Part shown: piece after piece, positions 14,401-29,400 of the stretch
Numbering within the stretch: the first letter of the stretch is position 1
Layout of the letters: the number at the start of each line of letters is the position of its first letter
Assembly (NCBI GenBank): GCA_032622095.1
Contig: CP136067.1
Span: 57,641,899-57,705,898 of the forward strand
From: Siphonodentalium dalli
Lineage: Eukaryota > Mollusca > Scaphopoda > Gadilida > Siphonodentaliidae
Length of the DNA: 64,000 nt
Direction of reading: 5' to 3'
Notes under the pieces: generated by a model
Told to the model about the DNA's origin: nothing
Seen by the model: the letters and a program-made list of their open reading frames with translations, nothing else
The model's database searches: none
Program-made: the position numbers and the translations under genes

Positions 14401-17400
14401 TGTCATCTGTTTATATTTCCTTAAAACATCCCTCCAGATGAATAATAGACCATCCCAATGCATACTTTAATAAGTGATGGGAGAATCTTTAGTAAAGAAA
14501 AGGTTAATATAAACCTATATTGCAGATTTTCGATTCTAACCAATATCACATTGATTAGTTGTTTTATAATAGTTGTTCCCAATCATTGAAATAATTTAGG
14601 AATTCTATAAACCAGCTTCATGACAGGCTTGATACAATATCAGCCTGTCAGTTCATGCCATATACCTATAATGAATGCCTCAAAGTAAATAGTCATATCA
14701 CAGTCATAATTCATAAATATTTAATTCTATGTTACAATAAACAATTTTAATTCTATAATTTTTGGGAGGTTTGTTTGTTACAAATTCTGCTTTCTTTCAA
14801 ACGGTCGTATCTTCGCACAAATAAGAGTTAGCCTAATTTACAGTATTTTTAATGGTTTTAACATGTAACCAGTAACACAACTATCATGTAGATTGCAGCA
14901 TATAATGCTTAAATAATGTTTTATATTTCACTTTTTGATAGTTATGATTCTATTAAAGTGTTTCATTTGTAGTCGATGCTCAGAAAATAAACTAATTTTT
15001 CATTTGTCTGCAAAGATAGAGCAGTTTATATAAACCGATCATTGTTAGCCATACCTATGCATGTTTTGCCATCATCTTTCAATCGGTATCCCAGTTCACA
15101 TTTACACTGTGACCCAGCGTTCGTGTGAACACATCTTTGTGAACAGCCACCATTTTTAAGATTACAATTCTGTGGTTTGTCTGGAAATATTGATGAGCAA
15201 TTTAATAAAGCATATTAACCCTTTACCCAGCACATCAGCATTTAAAATGTCAGAATGCTCGGTTAGCGACAGGTGTTCAAGATCATATCAGCAATTGTTG
15301 GCAGTAAAAACAAGAGGTTGCACCTGCAGTGTTAGGATACCCCCACGGTGGCAAATTCGAACAGAGAAAGTATGGTTGAGATATCTGCTTGGACGTAAAA
15401 ATAAAAACAACATGTTCATATAAACAAAGATGAATAACTCTAGAATGGAAAACTAGAAAAAGATGATTGAACACTCAATTGATTGCCCATACATTAACTC
15501 TTCTATTTTGTTATATGTGTCATCTGTATATTATGTTATTTTTTGGATTTGGAAATAAAAATATGTTTACACTAATTGATTGCCGTCATAGTAATGAACA
15601 TCCATACCAAATTTCATTTAGATAATAAACATTTCCAGATGAATAACTGAAGAACGGAAAACCAGAAAAAAATAAATAAATTGCCAGTTTGTTAAATATC
15701 TGACACACAAAAACCCACTTGTTTTAGAGTTATCCATCTTCATCTGCAGTTTGGTAAGAGAAAGTCTTCTTGTCAACTGTTTACATGGCCACCAAAAATT
15801 GTCGGTGGCGACAAATAATAGATTTCAAAAATCGATATTTGATCACTCTGAGCTTTGATGGGTTGGTTCCTCGACTCCAATCAATTATTTATTACCCCAA
15901 ATCGGATTATGTATCTTTAAACACATGATGGAACGTGACTGCAATCTCAGTACAAAAATGCTTGATTGGGAAATTTTTGTAGAAATAAATCACATGGAAT
16001 CTATCAACTAACTTTTTACGGTTAAACCTTTCTTCACTAAATACTCATTAATGGGTAGTTCCTTTAGGAAATGTTCAGATAGTAAGTTCAACAAATGGTC
16101 ATTATAACTGAATCCATTTAGTTAAGAAATTGTTAAATATTATAAACAGACATGGATGTATGCAAAACATGTTGTGCATTGATATGAAACTTACAGCAAT
16201 GTTTCTCATCAGACCCATCCCCACATTCATTCTTTCCGTTACAGGTCTTCTTGTAGCCGACACATTTACCATTATCACAGAGGAACTGTCCAGCTGCGCA
16301 CTTTGTGTTTACTGAAAGAGTCATATTAAAGTCTTCAGATTCTGAACAATTATTTTCACCATTGCCAGGAAGTATTCAAATATGAAGACTATTTAACCTC
16401 TTTGCTGCTAAATAACATTATGACGTCGTGTGCTGGGCTGTTGACGTTATTGCCATTTTCCAGTGGGAAAATATAACGGGAATATCACAAGAACCATAAA
16501 TCAAACTTTCTGACTTATGACTCGGCGGTATTTGTCGTTCAGTTATATCTTAAAACTTGACTCAGGAAACGAACATGTTTCAATCTGTCTAGAGTTGACA
16601 TGTTAGTTTTCCTTGCGCAGAATTTGGACAAATAAACTCACGAACTGCAATATTGTTCAATGATTAATTATGATTATCTTTCCCGTGTTCAAAAGTTAAT
16701 TAAAAATGTTCCGTAATTCATTGTGTGTGATAAACTGCAGACAGTCCAGAATGAACCATCTTGGCCCAATTCTACTAGGTCCTCTATCAACCTATGAGCA
16801 AGTGCTTACATGTAGCTATGATGTAACGGGAATTTGCATCGCGTGCTGATATGTCAACAATGGAGTAATCAGGATAACTTGAGCCTGTAATTGACTCAAT
16901 GTTGTTGCGTATTCCAGATGGCAGGAACTTTATAGAATGGGCACATGCCATTCTGAGAATAGTTTATCATTTACTGCCTGGCGATAGTGTGTACAATTTT
17001 ACATCCCTTATAACGAAAACCCGGAGTGTTATATCTCTCGTTTAATATTTGATTTTACGTGGTATTTTTCAATCGTAAAATAATATTCAATAAAACCGTA
17101 TATCGCGGTGTTATTTTGGAAAAAAACACGGTTTTTAAAAACGTCAATACCGCCCAACCCTATGTCTATGAATAAAGTGCATTGGGATTGTAAAACTTGG
17201 ATCCGGAATCCGAAGAAATCAATTTCAAACTAGAGGTCTGATTCCATGTAATCAGATATACTTCCATGGTATCGCATTCCATGTGTGTGTTCTGTGTATA
17301 GGTGTGTTCCTCTTCATGCGAATGGATAGTAGTGCTTCGTGATCTGATGGTGGATTTGACTTGACATTTCTAAATAAGATATATTCCAAAGGTTCATGTC

Positions 17401-20400
17401 ATTTGGTTCGACCCAGCGTGGATGGTTAATGACAGTTTAATGCATCATGGTCCTGACCAACTGAGCCACCATTCACCCCAGCCAAGCATTCAGTCTTATT
17501 CGGTATGGATACATTTTAGGGCTAATTACAACCCCTCCCCATGACACCCAAATCATGTTCAACGGTCACGAAATTTGGCGTATCTGATTATATCATAATC
17601 TACATATAGATGAAAAGTATATAAAGCATATAAGTGTACCATAACTGTTATTTCGCATTTTTTTGGATAATTCTTTCAGTTTCGGATTCAGAATCTATTA
17701 GAAGTTTTAATGGCGGAGGAAAGATCGCTTAGTTAATTAATACGCATTTCAGTGGGTCATCATTACAGAGTCTTTTGCGTCTCTGTAATAGAGTTAACTG
17801 TGATCGAGAGATACCTCTACCACAATGGTAAACGCTAGCTGAGTGCTTACCCGTCCGCTCTAAAACTTGGAAGATCGCACTAATGTTGTCTGTATTTACT
17901 ACCAAACAGATACAGTGTTCAAAATATAAAACACTAGATTCGCGATTTACCATTTTTTTCCCTTTTATGAGTTTCGGGGAATTTGCGGGTTGCTTTCACA
18001 GTAGAGAGGTGAAAATTTAGGGGCGTACCTATGGTATATCGATGTACCTGATTATATCATTTTTAAAATTATAATAAATTTTTCCTTAAGGGAAGCCCGA
18101 AACTGAACTATATGGATTAGATCTCCGGCCTTGTGTCAATCAGGAGGGTTAAAATTTTATTGCCGTCCGACCCCGTTTCACACCCAAGCTCAGATTAGTC
18201 ACGCATGAATATGCCCAAGTAAATCCTGCATTCTTATTATCTGATCAGTTTTTATTTCCGACTTAATCATGAGATTTTCGAGTCGCGGGGTTGGAAATGG
18301 CACCACCATGGGAGGGATCTATGATAGTTCAGTTTCGGGCTTCCCTTAAGGAAAAATTAATATAATTTTTTTAATTATATTTTTCTGCCAAGGAAAGCCC
18401 TTCAACTGAACTATATGGATTAGAATGCAAGCCCAGGAGGAGGCACGAGCAATAAAGTTAATTAATATCCAAATTCGATGGGAATGCACTCAGTGTTCGC
18501 ACTGTCGGTAGCCAAATTAGCCAATGGCTAATCTTTTTCGAATTTGGCTAATAAAATTTTCATTTGGCTAAACTTTTGGCTAAAAGTTTTTTGAACCCAA
18601 ATGGAGACTGATAGCATGGAGCCAGAAAGCTAATTAATAAAAGCGCTCAATAGATCGACATTCAAGACGAAGTTAGGTGACGAAAGTATTTCATTATTTT
18701 GTACAAATATCGTACAAAAGGAAACCCGATCGACAACTCTATCAACCAAGCGATCATAAAGTTATATGCAATCATCTTTAGTTTTCACAAGACGGACATT
18801 CAAAGACGCATGGACATTAAACCGACCGTGGTTGAATTATGACAATGTGAAGAAAGCAATGTTTTGTGAAGTGCATTGACGCCAGTATATAAGCAATTTG
18901 TTCGTAACATGTGCAGGCTGTTTCAATCTGGAGAAAGATTACGTCACTCTGCACGAAGCAGCAAAAGGTCATTATTAATTTTTACATTTAATCCCCTAAT
19001 CCCCCAGTCAGCCCATTGTCTGTCTGGTCACTCACGGCGCGCCTGCACAATGCATGTTTATGATGACATTGTATTTATGACGGTCGAGGTTTATGAGCAC
19101 CAAGTGTAAGACAATAGCTTAATCAGCCAAATGTGAATCACGACAGATATTTTGTGGCTATTTGTCGTCAATACCGATACAGTCAAAATAATATGCATGC
19201 TTTTATGACAGATTGCAATTTGATAATGGCGTAACAATATTAAGTTATTAGTTTCCAGATGTCACTTAGATATTTTCGCAAGGATAAATATTTAATGATT
19301 TAAAAATAGATATTGATATAAAACAAAAAAATAATGACATTAAGAAGGACAATACCGGGTTACTCCCCCCCCCCCCCCCCCCCCCCAAAATCACTCTTTC
19401 ACATAAAGATTAATAAATTTTTAATAAATGATATATATAAAAATACTTGTAGTTCATCAAAATTATTTAAACTATTGTGTATTTTATTGTGAACCGACCA
19501 GAAAACGATGATTTAATTTGGCCAATAAACATTTGGCTAATAAAATTTTCATTTGGCTAAAGTTTTTTTCGGTCCAGCGCGAACACTGAATGCACTCTTC
19601 CGAAACAGATTTCATGTAAACGTGATTTAGTCATTTATCAGATATGATTATGTTACGTGAAAGAGCTCCCAATTCAGATTCCAACATTGCTGAAATGTGT
19701 ACCCCCCCCCCTTGTTTTTGGAAGAAACATCCCAGGTAGTGCCATATAATTCATGCGAGCGAGACAACCAAGCAAGTATAACTTTTGAAGAGACTTCTTG
19801 CCCTTCACGTCTTCCGTCGCTTCATCCTATTCCCTTTGTCATCTTCTTCGCTCTCTCGACAGTTCACATTGAACTGATGTCACATGTAGCCATTGTGTAT
19901 GTCATAATATATCAGGATGCGTATGATACATCAGGGAGCAAATTAACTGGTATCGCATCGCAATTTGCTACTGCTAATGATGTATCATTATATCATGCCA
20001 CAAAGCCCTACTCCCTTGTATAATGTAGAGAGCATGGAATGCCATCATGACCCAAGGTATCATTGCATACCAGTATAGATGTAGATTAGAGAACACCACT
20101 GAGGACTTGATGAACAGGCATAGAAGCATCAGTGATCTATGATGGCGCACATGACAAGTTTCGGGTACATTTCAAAATGATCAAATGTAGCAGAATGATC
20201 AAAGTGGCAAAATGACCGGTGGAGGAGTGGCCTGGAGGTATCCCGAAGGTGTACGATTCCAGGGGATCGACTGGACCCCATCACCGTGGGGAAGAGTCAG
20301 AAGGCTGGTTGGCTGGTGCAGCTCTAGGAGGCACGCAACAACAAGTCTTCCCCACCCAGAACATCCTCCAAAGTCTACAGTGCTAGAGCCTTCCTGATGG

Positions 20401-23400
20401 AGGTAAATACTGGTACTTTATCGCAAATTGTTTAAATGAAGCAATATAAGAGATCAACCTGTGTCCTCATCCGTTACAAAATCACTTACCAGAGGAACTT
20501 CAGAATCCTCGTCCAACAGTGTGCCTGGGGACCCACTGTAGACCTGCGATTCTTGCTCATCGTCGTCAAACTTGCTGACGCCATGTGATGCAGAGAAGCA
20601 TGTCAGGATCGACGCCAGCAACAGAATTGCCTGCATCAAGTTGGGATACCAGACTGTGGAAGAGGCCTACTTTGAAATGGTTCGACGCAAGACAAATGCT
20701 CTTGCATCTGGGATAAGGAGCTATGTCCTGTCCAAGGTCACCCCCTCCAAAATTCTGGGGCATCATCAATAGACCATGTAGAATAGGCTGCACCCCCAAG
20801 GCCAGAAGAGCAGAGGGAATAAGTTCTGATGAGCCATTTGACCAAAGGAAGCCCCTTCCATGGAATCCCCCAAATGCAGGTGGTCCTGACCAAACTTGAA
20901 TAAATGTCGATGACATACCACTATGATCACATGACGGCAGAGGAGCAGGCCCGGAGGTATCCCGAAGGAGTACGATTCCAGGGGATCGAATGGACCCCAT
21001 CTTGTAATGATGGGCCACTGCACCATGGGGAAGAGTCAGAAGGCCATTTGGCTGGTGCGCTATGTCTATGAGCAAGAGCATCATGTGACAACGAGTCTTC
21101 CCCACCCAGAACAGCCGCCAAAGGCTACTCCCAGGTGCCCAATAATCGTGATGGCCTAAAAACAGATCTTCTTGTCAGGAATCCAGGCCGAAATCAACAA
21201 TACTGATGGAAATTTCACTCTATGTGGAATAATAGTGAATCGATGGGAATTATCTCGAAAATTAATAATCGTACTGACACTACCATTAGGCACCTGAGAG
21301 TAAGATGCCGGGGCAATCACCTTGAAGATTGGTTTCCCGAATCAACAAATTGCAGCACCCGCCTACCACTGGTTCAGACTGCCATAGCAGGACAAGGGGG
21401 GGGGCCAGAACTGGTCCTGCCCGAGGTAAAGACTGGTACGGTTGCTCAAAGTTCGTAATCATTTGACTAATATGCCCTCACCCGAACTTTGACAAGTAAT
21501 ACACCCATGATTGAGCAACCCGCACGGTGTGTGGCCATCAAATTTGAATCACGTTCGACTACAAGACATGCTGTTAGTTATAACAAAGCAAGGTTAATAT
21601 ACAATAGAGTCTGTTGGTTATTGAATGGAAAGTAAAGTTAATATAGAATTACTTTATACACCTGGCCACGTTATCTTACCTGCTATAAATTGAATTACAG
21701 GTAAGATACTGTCTTTTCTCGTTTATGAGGATGATTAGTTCCGAATGCACATGTGCAAGAACTAGGCGGTTTCCGTTAGGAAAGTGCGCTGACAGCAGAC
21801 GTGACGATACAAAGGCCTTCATTTTCGTTATGCTTGTATCGAATATATTTGCCAGATAATCATTGGATATGTGACAATAGACGGAGAAGAGCCATGTCTT
21901 GGCCTCTTTGGAAATATATTGGCAGTGGATGTGCACAATATAAACGCTGTGCATGTAATCTCGCTTTAGACATGTGACAATACAAATGCAGTCCTTTCTG
22001 ATATTTGCCAGATAATCATTTGGATATGTGGCAATAGAAGGAAAAGAGTCATGATTTGGACTATTTTATGGAAATCATAAGGGCAGTGGCCATGCGCAAT
22101 ATAAATGTGTTGCATGTAACTGCGCTTCATACATGAGTGAAAGCTATTTGGCAGAATATCGTTTCGTTATATGTGGAAATAGAAGTTAATGAGCCAAGTG
22201 ATGGACTCTATTGGAAAAACTATGGCAGTGAATCTGGAGCACGTGACAATATTTATGCTTTCTATTTCGCTGTTTGCTGTTATTATTCACTGATGAAAAC
22301 TGCAAAGTATGTCAGTATTGGGGTGAAAACTGTTCACCATATGTAAGCATAGTCAGTTCTGACAGCATACATGAGGCCCTGATACCATATTATTGCCATG
22401 TACAATGTACGGAACTATTACGGCGTGCAATACATATTGCAAGCTCGCCAATTACGATGCATATTAGGTCCTACGGTAAGATGGAATTGAGGCACTTAAA
22501 CCATAATATGTCAATGGGGCCGTAAAATTTAATGTATCGACAAACACTAATGTCTGAGGATAAGAGGTCAGATATTTCAAGTTTGTGACATCTTCTGATC
22601 ACAGTCGTTACATCACAAAGATTTACAATTCTAATTGCTAAACCGTGGACGGCGTAAATCTTAAAACATCTGGCGGATGAGAATAAGGAGAAACATCGAT
22701 CTAATTAAAATTCAGTGAGATGCTGGCAAGCCAATAAATCGTTGCAACACCCTGACCATGCCCCTTATGAACAAGGTGCGCCATATTGAAGAAAAAGCTT
22801 TCCCTTTTTTACCAAGGTCACATTGGATATGGTTACTTGCCACAAGTAGGCCAGTGGGCCTCGCTTCAAGGCGAAAATCCAAGAATTCGCCGAAATGAGG
22901 TCAGGACAAAGAATGATTTGATTGATATTTCATTTGATAACAAACTTTGGAATGAAATTTGATTGTCGTCAAAGCTTGTAAATCAGGTTGTCCTAGGCCC
23001 CAATCAAACCAATCGCCTGACTCGTAGTAACCCAAACTGTTACAGCCATACTGTACATACATGGATGTAAAGAATGCAACACTATAGTTATATCAACAGA
23101 CAACACATCAATTTGAAGTGTGGTTATATATGTGATATGGTACTGAGCGTTAGTAACTATTGTACTAATGATACAATGAGATATTAGGAAATTTAATCGC
23201 GATAGACGAGGCAGAATTTCTAAATACCTTGAAGTTGCTGTAATGTTTTATTACATGTGCCATCTGTCTTATACAAGACCTCACGTTCATACAGACTGGC
23301 GGGTGTAGATTCGCAGGTATTGATCGTTAATGTTACAGATCGCTCAATTAAATGAAATGTCAATTGTCATCTGATAACAAGGACTATCTTTCGGATTTAT

Positions 23401-26400
23401 TCATGTAGATTTATTCATGTAAATTATTACAAAGGAGACATTGCTGTCCTGTACGACTTTCTGCGAACTAACAGAGCAGGTCCATGTATGATTTGGCAGT
23501 ATACGTTATTCACATAGCAATAGAACGTATTAAATAAGCGAATCGAGTCGACTGAAACTTGAAAGTGAAAACGTATAGCACGAAAATAGGAGACTTCTTA
23601 TACCTGACCACGTGCGTCCTCAATCGTAAGTTATCACGCCGTATATGTTGCACAAAAGTCCAATATTTGGTTTCGCCACAAGTAAGCTATGTGGGTCGTT
23701 AGACATTGTCAATATGTCCTTCTGATTTCTAATTTTTCAAAACAAAAAACACAAAACGAATTACGTATACAAACGAAATGAAAAAGTCTCTGTGCGTAGG
23801 TGAGAAATATTAATTAACAACCGGGTTCGGACGACAAATAAATTGCAAGTTTGTTATCAACAATAAATATTGAGTCGATAAACTCGCAATGTCAGAAAAA
23901 TACTCCCTTAGAAACAACTTCTGTGCTTATAAACCACGATCAATCGACAGCGAGGAGGAAGAAAAACTGATCAGATAATAAGAATGCAGGATTTACTTAG
24001 GCGTATTCATGCGTGACTAATCTGAGCTTGTGTGTGAAACGGAGTCGGACGGCAATAAAATTTTAACCCTCCTGATTGACACAAGGCCGGAGATCTAATC
24101 CATATAGTTCAGTTGAAGGGCTTTCCTTGGCGGAAAAATGCAATAGCCTTGCTCCTTGATAAGCCCGTTTGAATTTGGCGTCAAGAAGAGTGGGTTTGAA
24201 TTTGAGTAATATATATCATCAGTTAACAACGTTACATGCTACCAGGAGTAAACCGTCCACTCGAAAACTAATAAAATTGTAAAAAAGTTGCGCGTGGATA
24301 CTGCTAACCACGTCCAATTGTCAAAAAGTTTTTATCTCAATGATTGATTTTTGGAGTAATTTTCCCGATTTGTTTTCGGTGGAATTTGTCAAGTTCAGAC
24401 CCACCCCGACACAAGCTCTCCATTGATCAAGTTGCATTTATAGTAGAGCGATCAAATTTTGTAGGCGTACCTACAGTATACTGACGTTCATGCTCCTGCA
24501 TTAAACTCGCTCCTTCATTAGCCAGTTTGGATTTGGGGCTAAAAATAGGTTAGTGAAAGACTACTTAAGTATACATATTTATGTCATATAGCGTTGTCAC
24601 GAGTAAACTGTTCCCTCTGAAAATTATAAAAACGCACTCTAGATGCACGTGAACACTACCCATGAGATGCACTCGTCAAAAAAATTTATCGCGATGTTTG
24701 AATTTTGCCCCTTTACGATTTTCGGTCGAGTTTTCCAAAAGTCTCACCCCACCCCGACTAGCATTCTCCGTTGGACAGGTGCTTTTAGAGTATAGCGGTA
24801 AAACTTTGGGGGTGTACCTACAATATGCCGATGTACCTGCTACGGCATTACCTTGCTCTTTAATTAGCCTGTTCAGATTTGGCGGGAAAAATAGGTGCAA
24901 TCTTTCCGTTCCAGGTATAGCGGAAAGACCAGGGAGATAAAACTTTTAAGCGGTATATTCGGGTCCGATTAACTCTTCATTCGGAATATGAGACAAAAAA
25001 ATAATAGCGCTGGACAATATTCATTATATGACGATTAGTTAGAACTCGTTAGCCCCAACATACATACAAACTTTTAGTGTGCTACACATACTTTCCGAGT
25101 AATAGTGGTTGCAAAATTGTCCAGTATAATAATAATAATAGAGAAAATAATCGTAAAAGGGAGATGACTCCCTCAAAAAGCATTTGGCCGAAATCGCAAT
25201 GCCTTCATTTTCAGTAGCCCTTAGATGCCTACATTTGCTAGAGATTTCGCGTTCCTACTGCAATTAGTTTCTGAGTATTTCCAAATAAACGGAAAACGGC
25301 CCAATAGAAAAACAATATACTTCCTTGGTTACACCATGGAAGTATAATTACAATTATTTTCAACATTTCGATCTCACACCGACCGAGACAGAACATTGTG
25401 AAATTGATTACATCATCGGAGACATATGACTAATACTTACTGCACCCCTGCTCGTCACTGTTGTCTGAGCAGTCATCTTCCCCATCACACTGCCAGCTTT
25501 TATGGATACACAGGCCAGACATACACTGGAACTGGTTTGTACAGTTTGGCAATGCTGTAAGTTAAAAGTGCAAAGATCATTTGAATACTGTGCAAGCCTG
25601 CAAATAGTGTGTCTGTCATTTTCAGAATGAGGTCACCAGAGGGTGAATTAGTGATGCTATCCCACATGGCGGGATAGCATCACCAAATTCACCCACTGGG
25701 GACCTCATTCTGCTCAGCCTCGTCTTCTAGTAAATATCTATAGTCTCAAATTAACATTGTTTTTGTTACTTTTTCCCTTCTGGGAAGTTTCTATATCCCC
25801 TAATTTGCAGACGGTAGGTGAACATCACCAACTTCAACTAGGGAAATTTAATCTGATCCTAGGTCTCCCATGTAGCATTTGAGGACTAAGCAGAATGAGG
25901 TTCCCAGAGGGTGAATTTGGTAATGCTAGCCCGCAGAGCAGGATAGTGTCACTAAATTCACCATCTGTGGACCTCATTCTGCAAATGACAAGACAAACTG
26001 TTTCAAGGCTTGATACTGTGTTTTAATTTTATCTGCATCAACATTCATTGCTCAGCCTCAAGTGATATCACTAGTACGGTCCAAGCAGTCAATATTTCCG
26101 GATGACTCGTACACTTATTTGGCTGTCGCAACAACTGTCCTTTATGGGAACTAATATTTGCACAGTGAGAGTAAGATAACATGAACTCACAGCAGTTGTA
26201 TTCATCTGACTGGTCTTCACAGTCGAAGTCACCATCACACTTCCAGTCTCCAGACACACAAACACTGTTCCGACACTGGAACTCTCCTTCATGGCAATGG
26301 TACTCTTCATCTGAATAAATAAGAAAACATTGAGCAAATGTTTGACCCTCTCATGACGGGATCTACAGTGGTGCAGCATTAAAGATCCTGAGTCAGTGCT

Positions 26401-29400
26401 TTATTAAAATAATAAAATAACAGATTCCCATTGCAGGTGAACAACCCTAAGCCTAATCCTAAACTTATTGACCGAAAAATGTAGGAATAAAAGCTCGGAC
26501 AAAATTATGCATGTTGCAAAATTGTTCTAAGTGAAAAAAGGGGAATAACTCCACAAAGAAAAGTCGGACAGATATCGTAATCACAGGTGCACAGGTTCCC
26601 ATGGTACTAAATATCTGTGCCAGTTTCAAAAACAATGACCTAAAAATGAGAGCTTTCCGATGAATGGCAACAAGCCATATTTCCGACTAAATCCTGAAAC
26701 ATTACCCATAATTCTGCTGTGGTTAAGTAGTCGATTATTTAGGGCATTACTGTAGTCCCCCTTTAAACTTATTACATTGAATCAATTACATTGTTGTGCA
26801 TGAATGAACATCTATATAATGTTTTCTAGAAGCTGTTTGCGTATAATGTAACATCCTTACAAAACGAAAAATAGACCATTCCATTGTATACTCTAGAAAG
26901 GAGTTTAGTTTATCATTAAACAAATTTTTATTGCAAACAAACTGGTACTAACCACAGCCAATTTCATCCTCCCAGTCACCACAATCATTGTCACCATCGC
27001 AACGGTACTTGTAGTCTATACAATGATGACTTCTGCTGCACTTAAAATCTGTTTCTTTACATTCAAGCTTCTCTCGCACTGAAAATGAAATGATGAATGC
27101 TCAAGAAAAATAACGAGACTGTTTGCATATACAGAGCCAAGAAAATTAAAAGTTTATTTGTTTAAGCCTATGAGCAACTTAGGGATGTACTCATGTTTAT
27201 TTTATAAAAGTCAATTTACTACAATCTTTTATTTTTTGTTGTGCATACAACAAGAACATGATAACATACAATACTATTTACTTTAACTTACTTCTTGATT
27301 TACTTTACTTCACGTCATTACAGGCAACGCATGAAAATCGTCCACTATGATAACTTTTAAAAGAGCACACCAAATACACAAATTTATCGTGAAAACAAAT
27401 CAGCACCCCCCCCCATCACCCAACCAATCCCTTCTTTATATTTCTGATTGATATTTCTGATTGATATATCATGTTAACATGTGGATAGTGTGTCAATATA
27501 CTTTATGAATCCATGACTATATGTTTCTGTACAAGTTAATATGTAAATAAAGTTATTTAAATCAATCTTCTATTTTCCTTGTGAATAGGCTTCTGAAACA
27601 TTACACGCATGTTTATTTATGCAAATTCAATGGAAGATGTCAGTTATTTTATTATATGACTGTCATTAGTTTCACCAGAATACAACCACATTTTGCGACA
27701 GTTTTCTGACAGAATGGATCATGAGAATATCATGATCCAGATCGGATCATGACAGTATCACGACCGATTCTGAATCAGAATGAGGCTGTAGCTATTACTC
27801 GTCAAGGTGCCCACAACATGCCAAATAATTACCAATTTAAGCCAAAATGCTATCATTCAATCTTTAATATATTCCCGGTTACTCTGGGTTACTAAAGACT
27901 TATGACTGTATTTAAAATAAGAAAATTAGTGCAAATAGTCTCCTTGTGTCATTCTTTATTCAAAAATACATTATTGAATAAGGTTATAATTTCTTTTGTA
28001 TGATGTCAAGTGACTGTTTGCAGGATGTTCAAAGGCCTAACAGTGAAGCTCATAAAAGGAAATGTAAATTTTGGTTGACTACTTTATTTATGTGTCATAT
28101 ACATGTAATATGTATTTTATCACTGCAGTGAAATTGTCTCAATCTTCACATCATGTCTGGTTAACCTTTTCTAAATGTCACCCAGTTATAAAAGTATACA
28201 TTGGAATGTTATTTATCTAGAGGGATGTTATATAATAATAATAATAATATATAGCATTTATATAGCGCTTCATCCCTAATGTAGCTCAAAGAGCTTGAGA
28301 CTTATATACAAACATTGGATGATAGCAATTGAATAATGATACATTGTCATAATCTACGGCTAGCTGTGTATGAGTAAATCTTGAAGAGGTGTGTTTTCAG
28401 ATATCAAGAGAATGCAAATGACGAATGTCGAGAGGAATTGAGTTCCAAACACTTGGCGCAGCATGTGTGAGCATACAATGTTCAAGTGTCTTATAGTTAC
28501 CCGTTGTAACAGCCAGAAATTGTTTTTGCTTGGAACGTAAATTATCACTCCCTGGTGTATACAAAGTAAGAAGGTTTGAGATGTATGCTGGAGCAAAGGA
28601 ATGAAAGTAACGATAGCAGAAATGTTCAAGAAATATAATCAGATGTCAGACAGACGAAAATCTAATACACAACTGCAAAAGGATTTATATGCATTGGTGG
28701 GAAATGTTCAGATAATAAGTTAAAAAAAATGACCTGGTCATTGTTGAACTTACTATCTGAGCATTTCCTCAGGGAACTACGCAGCAATGAGTATTTGAAT
28801 AGAAAGATTTGAGAAAGTGAGATCTCGGATCAGTCTCGCTGCCACAGCTCGTCTTATCTGGGATCTCACCTTCTCAACTCGATGTGATATTGAGACTCAG
28901 ATCACTTCACTGTAGTGATACACTATGTATATATCTGGTATAAGGAGGCACTTGCTATTGCTTTGACAACATTAGTGACAATTATTTGCAAGTTTGTGAA
29001 TTCACTTTTGCAAAACAGCAAGCTAGCCACATGTGGATGTGAACATATATAGCTTCGAGTTACCTGAATAATAAACCGTTCCAATGTATACTTTTATAAG
29101 ATAGTGGGCGAATCCATTTAGTATTGAAATGGTTAATATAATGCCGGAAACATCACCATTAATTTCTTACATATATGTGATACCCAGGAGTAATAGAGGT
29201 CGAAGAAATTATTTATAAGATGTGGCTTTATTTCAATCATCGATTTGGAAGACTCTAGAATATCACTGTTTAACCCTTTCATGACAGGAGCTGCACTGCT
29301 ACATCATTAAATATCATGTGCCAGAGCATTCTCTTATATATGCAAGTCTCTCATAGGGAGCCTCGCAAATTTAAATAATGCACTGGCTTACAAGGTCAAT

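Larger units (their letters stand above)
18381..24137. mobile_element. about 5.8-kb segment bounded by inverted repeats
   Basis: The left end ctgccaaggaaagcccttca / actgaactatatggattaga matches 24093-24132 in reverse with one or two differences. The right inverted repeat also extends about 170 bp against 18077-18262. Inside are hAT-1 copy 1, the 20.2-21.1 kb duplicated block and a 21.8-22.3 kb tandem repeat. I recognise no transposase. It may be a large TIR transposon or two related MITEs trapping host sequence. Confidence 0.45.

Noticed and set aside
16312-17162. Complete hAT element ending at 17162
   Set aside because: Only the right-hand terminus is recognised; neither a matching left end nor an 8-bp duplication was found.
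20490-20636. Alternative LRP4 first exon that would bypass LDLa 1-7
   Set aside because: Donor phase 0 does not fit the phase-1 acceptor of LDLa 8; joining gives TAA at once.
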